Assembly (NCBI GenBank): GCA_022606425.2 | Contig: JAHDVF020000010.1 | Location: forward strand, 744,001-808,000 | Origin: Lepidostoma basale | Taxonomy: Eukaryota; Arthropoda; Insecta; Trichoptera; Lepidostomatidae | DNA length: 64,000 bases | Reading direction: 5' to 3' | In this document: positions 52,501 through 58,500 of the stretch, one piece after another | Numbering within the stretch: the first letter of the stretch is position 1 | Layout of the letters: each line of letters starts with the position of its first letter | Notes under the pieces: model-generated | Told to the model about the DNA's origin: nothing | What the model saw: only the letters and a program-made list of their open reading frames with translations | Databases searched by the model: none | Made by a program: the position numbers and the translations under genes

Positions 52501-55500
52501 TATATGAAGCAAAGGTAGAGTAGTTGAGAGTGTCCAAGTGTCGTGTGTGTAGTTGTCCAGCACAGATGAAATGTTTCAGAATAGTGAGAATACTAACGGG
52601 ATCCACGCTAATCTGTAAAGGCGCTCGTAACCTAGGATCCGCGGTGGCTAGTAATCCGCCCCGGAATATGTCGCGGACATTGCCGTTCGAGAAGGGCGGA
52701 TTGTATACGCCACCTTCGTTAGACGACGCTACTTGGTTCCAGTATGCCTCATTACTGCGCTCGCCGGGACTACTAGTCCAGTTGTCTTGACTCTGAGGAT
52801 AGAAGTAAGTATTTGGATTAGGAGATAAAGTATTTCTCATCGGGGAACGGCTGCAGTTCTCTTGTTCCTGATTCCAGTAGGCCTCCATGTCGGCGTGCCT
52901 CGGGTTCATGTTGCCCACGTTGTAGTTCAACATGGGTGATCTCCTCGGCGAGCTGCTCTCGCTGAAGTACACGGGGCTTTTATTAATGAACCTAGTTTCT
53001 TGAGTCACACATTGCGGGGTGCCGGCCCTCGATGGGTTTTGGTTGAGTGGTGATCTGGTCTGAGAAGCCGAGCAGGGCAAAACCTGTGCCTGATGCTGCC
53101 TAGTGCCTCGAGGGGTGTCGGACACTTGTAACGAAGATGGTCTATCCGTCACATTTTTTCGTTGGGGACTATTCAGTAATCTATTAGGACTTTTATTGGA
53201 AGTTTTTCGATGACTAGAGATTGGGTTTTCTGGGGGATTTGATTTTTGTGATGGCGGACTCTTCTTAAAGTGCTCTGGAATTTGCACTTGGCCTATGCGG
53301 TTGGTTCCGGAGGAAGCGATGGGAGTTTTAGTGTGCGGCATAAAGGCTATACTTAAAGGTCTCGGAGCTGGGGCGGCCGCCCCACTCTGTAATCTACTAA
53401 TCTGTGATTCCACAAAACTGTGAGGTCTGACTGATGCACGTACGTTGGTTCTCCTTAAGACTGGTTGCGAGCAGAGTGCTTGGGAGTCCGTGGACAGTTG
53501 CGTGGTGCTGTCCTCGGCGAGACCGGGGTCTGTGGGGAAGCTCTCTTGGTAGTCCAGTGTGTCATCCTCCTCCTCGCTTTCTTCACTCATCACTTCGTCT
53601 GAGTAACTGTTGTCATACTCAATAGGAGAATCAGCACCAGGGAAATATTGGCACAGTGTGTTCATACACTCTACGACCTAGAATAGAAACAAATACAGAG
53701 AATATTAATATAGCACCATTAGTGTGGTAGTTATCATCCTAGATATGTACAAAAATATTCTAGTTTTAACAACTCATTTAAAAAGTAAATACATATAAAT
53801 GAAATGGGTAGAAATACATATAACAAGACCTTGGCTCATCAGAGGACATAAGTTTACAAACAATATTCAGGGAGTCTGTGGACATTTGCTTGGTGCTGTC
53901 TTCGGTGAGATCAGAGTCTGTGGTGAAGCTCTCTTGGTAGTCCAGTAATTGCATGCATGACACAATGTATGAATGTTGAGGATGCGAGAAAAGCATGCCA
54001 GGAAAGAAAAGTGTGGCAGTCTATTCATTCTGTATACCTATTTGGAAAGATGGCGTGATGGTTAGTTAGTTAGTTAAAAATATTCAAAATTGACCAGATA
54101 GATAGAAAAAGATGGATGAATATAATTGTATAATAGTATTTAATTTTACATTCATTATATTAAAGCATTTTTATATGTACGAATGTGTTTAGATCCATAT
54201 TTAATGAAACATTATTTTAAACTGATGATTCCCAAAGTGGTCTATATAGACCCCCAGGGGTCTACGACAACTTGCAAGGGGTCTACGACAAATGTAAAAA
54301 AAATTGGGGGTCCATGAGATGTAAATAAATGGGGGTCCACGAGATGGTTATGAGCTAAAAACAAAAAAAAAAAAGGTTGACAACGAATTCCGGCTTTTTG
54401 TTTTGGATTTCTTTGCACTGAAAAAAAAACTATTTTAGGAAAGTAAGGGTCTACACAAAATAGAAGAAATCGGCAAGAGGTCTACGGGACAAAAAAGTTT
54501 GGGAACATACATACGAAAAAAAAATCTAAGTCAAATGAAAAATTGCAGACTTCAATGACCACACTGTTTGCGGGCAGATTTGCACGCTTATTAACAAGCA
54601 TAGCAAACATTGAAATACAATAACAATTTTTCTTATGTATACTTTAAAATGTGTTAAAAATATGTATATACTAATTTTATGTAAAAATACACTTTCGAGA
54701 GTTTACTCCGAGCCTCAAAAGAGGTATTTATACAGTTTCCGCCGGCAGCCACCAATCCAATAAATGGGTATTAATACCCTTCCTGCAGAAAATAAGTTGA
54801 TTGAGCTGAAGAAATCAGAACATATAAGGAAGAACCCATGTCACGTTCGGCATAAAACCCGCATACTCTAGAACACAGGTCCCCCGTTCTGTACCTTAGA
54901 TAACAACCTGGATTATCCATTGTTTTGGTGGTAACACTACGATACTTCAACATTATTAACTGTTAAAATATAAAACGTTGTTTATGGTTTCATATATTTT
55001 TATTTTTCGTGAAAGCTGTTTCGATGATGTTGACATCATTATTATTATTTTGTTAAATCGCTATTTACATCATGACAGCATGAGCCAAATCAATGTAAAG
55101 GGTATTATTATAGCTATCATAGTGATTCTCCTGACATGCGATAGGCAGCTAATCTATCGCCATTTTATTGTCACGTGAATTCTACACCACAGACAGTGTG
55201 ACAATCACACTGCCCTCGCCGGGAATCGAACCCGGAACCTTCGGGTCGGCAGTCAATGCACTTACCACTCGGCCACGAAGGTCGTCAATCATCATGCGTT
55301 ACAATATTTTTTTCCAGCAAGAACTTCAAAATGCTATCAAAGAAATTATTCAAATTGACATTGGAACGAATGCACGTAAAGTTTTGAAAAATCATGAAAA
55401 TTAATTTTAACAGTTGAAAAAACTATCGGTTGACGAAACAGCTGTCACAAAAAATAAAAAAGAATAAAAAAATTGTGACACCATAAACAGCGTTTTATAT

Positions 55501-58500
55501 TTTAACAGATAACCTAGGTTGTTATAATATGTCTCAAAATAAAATTATTTAATAGGTGGATTTTTTCTTTACCTCATGCATACTCGGCCTCTCAGCTGGA
55601 ACTTTATGCCAACACTGGGTCATGAGGTTCTCAATAGGCTGGGGACAATTTTCTATAAGAGGTGGTCTCTGACCTAGAAATGAAATACAAAACATTTTTT
55701 GATTCCATGCTCCGCAATTCACTCGTCTTACTTATACTATTAAATAAACTATTTTACCCGTATGCACAGCCCACATAATTCTAAAGGCCGATCCGCCAAC
55801 TTCGTCAAATGGCTTTTGTCTGGATAAAACTTCCCATAAAATAATACCCCAAGAAAACACATCACACTTTTCTGTGTATGATGACCCCTCAAATACCTGA
55901 AAACATAAATGAAAGATTATTCAAGGTCGTGAATGATCAAATAAGAAAGACTATGTCAACATTGTTGCATATTATTTAATGATTTTACTGAAGTTCATTT
56001 TAAATAAAAACAATGTTTTTTAAGAACTACTTCTATTCTTGTCATTATTTCGAGAGCAACTGGTTTTGCCAGGCTCGCTGGCAGTGAAAAATCGGATATA
56101 ACGGAATAGTCTCATGATGCCAAAGAGCCTGGAAAAATCGGTCACTATTGATGGAGGCCAAGGCTCGATTTGGGCTGTAGGGACATCGAAGAAGTTCTTA
56201 AAAAGATCACTAGATTTTCTTCTATATTCGTTTTCACTTTGTGTCGTGGATTCATATTTGAATAAATATAACTGCATTTTGTATTTTTACAACATTTTTC
56301 GCAATCATGTTTCGGTTGTGACCCAACCTTTTTCAATGTTAAAATTTTGTACATAGAAAAATATTGGGTCGCAACCGAAAAATGTCTGTGAAAAAAATAA
56401 ACATCACTAGATGTCCAAATACAGAAAAATCTTATCTAATCAAATTGCTGAACATGATCGCTTCGGAGATCGACGTCTTTCATATTCGTGAAAGTACGTT
56501 CAGAAGACAAATACTCTTGACTTTGGAGAGTATCTTGTATTCCTAATGTCGAACCATCTCTCATGCGTTCCTGTTATTATATATTTATTATATTTTACCT
56601 GTTCTCAATAGATGCTATAAACTATAATTGTTGTTTGTAATATCTTTTGAGAAAATAAACTGATTTGATTTGATTTGAATAAAGTCATTTTTATAAATTA
56701 TTCTATTTGCGGGTGAAGTTTCATTGGGTAATTGCGAATATTTTAAGGACTGATTTAGGAGATATTTCAAAAGAAACGTGGGATTTACTACTATGAAACA
56801 ATTTTGAAAAACTGTTTCAAATTCTGAGCAAAGCAAGGATGCCCATAAGAGAGAACCTGTTCTCAAATAGATACCTTAAACTGTTTACGCTTGTTATGTC
56901 TATATATAAAATTCCAATTTGAATTTAAACGAGTGAAACACCAGGTCTACTAGACATCTGTCCAACCTGCAATGCTTTACTGTACCAAGTGTTGGACAAT
57001 TAAAAATACTGGGCCAAAATTGTGATCCTCAGATGGGCCAGAGGCGTTAGATTGGATAAAATCTGCAATGACCGTATCCGGGGTAGCTTTAAGAATGCCT
57101 CTATAACAGATAAGGTCAAGGAAGTCTGGCTAAGATGGCTTGGTTGTATCATACGCCGAAAAGACAATCATATTATAAAGTTTGCCCGTCGTAGAGAATC
57201 CCAATGGATGGCACATGGCAATGTGAGGGTCATCTATCGATGTCATGCTAAAGAAATGTAGGATAAATAGGGAGTTGACCTAAGTAAGATAGAATGTCCA
57301 GGAGAAACTATGTCCCACTTAAAGTGAGAAATGGCGAAAAGAAAGAGAAGAGAGATTAATGTTTGCAAAGTGATTTTTAAGCTATATGGCTATATGCTAT
57401 ATGGCTCAAATTTGAGGACTGTTAACAACTGCTAGATGTATATACCATAAGGAAAAACTATTAAAATACATTACAAATGAATTAGAAACTAGAATAAGAA
57501 TTTCATATTACAGTTACCACTTATAACTTGTAAACGATTACTGTCAATTATGAATGTAATTAGTTTAAAATGATCACTTCCAAAATACATATGTAATTAA
57601 TTTTTATTAATATAATATTACCCATATTCTTATTATAAACAACATTAACGAAAACGTCTGTTTTCAAGGAATTCCGATGACAGATGAATATATTCAAAAA
57701 CTGGTTGATCCTTTTTACAAAGGACTCCCTTCTCAACTTTACCCTATAATAAAACATCACTCAAATTTAGATAAAAATGACCAATAACTGATGAAAGTTT
57801 TGATATATTGCCTTAGCAAAATGAAACACATCATTCATAAAATAAACTACTAGAAAACAAATCGCCTCTTTGCGAGAATAACGTGACATTTCGTTAATTT
57901 TAAAGTGAAAAACAGAGAATTTATGAGGGAAAGAGACAACATAACAGTGGTATATTTTGTTGTCACGTTGTCTCTTTCAGACGGGTATCTTGTTTCATTT
58001 TTCAAAATTTAAATTTTTCGAGATAACACGTTATTCTCGCAGAGGCGAAATGTTTTCATTCATAGTAGTTATATAATATGGGGTTTTATATCATTGTTCA
58101 AGGACAATAAATATTTATATAATATTTCATATACAAGTTCGAAAAAGCAACGGGAAACTACACATTAAAGGCCCAAGTGTAGTTACCAAGAACCAGTAAA
58201 AATGTTACACCTTGTTGCAAACCAATCCCTAGGATTGAAATTTATACAAAATAAAAAAAAATCTGAAAGCAAATCTGAAAAAACAATTAGGAAATAAAAA
58301 TGTTCCTGTCCCATTGTAAATGATTTAATCGAATTTGTTTTGCTATATTCAAATATTACTTTAGAATAATATAGTACCTCTGGCGCCATCCACGCAGCAC
58401 TGCCCTTATTATTGGTCATATAGGTTGCCTTATCTGCCGCAGTACCAAAGTCGCATATCTTTAGCCTCAGTCCTCCCATCACCAAAAGAAGGTTTGGCGG

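Noticed and set aside
52524..52790. Plus-strand frame opposite TAK1 exon 6
   Set aside because: Antisense of a confirmed coding exon; no independent support.
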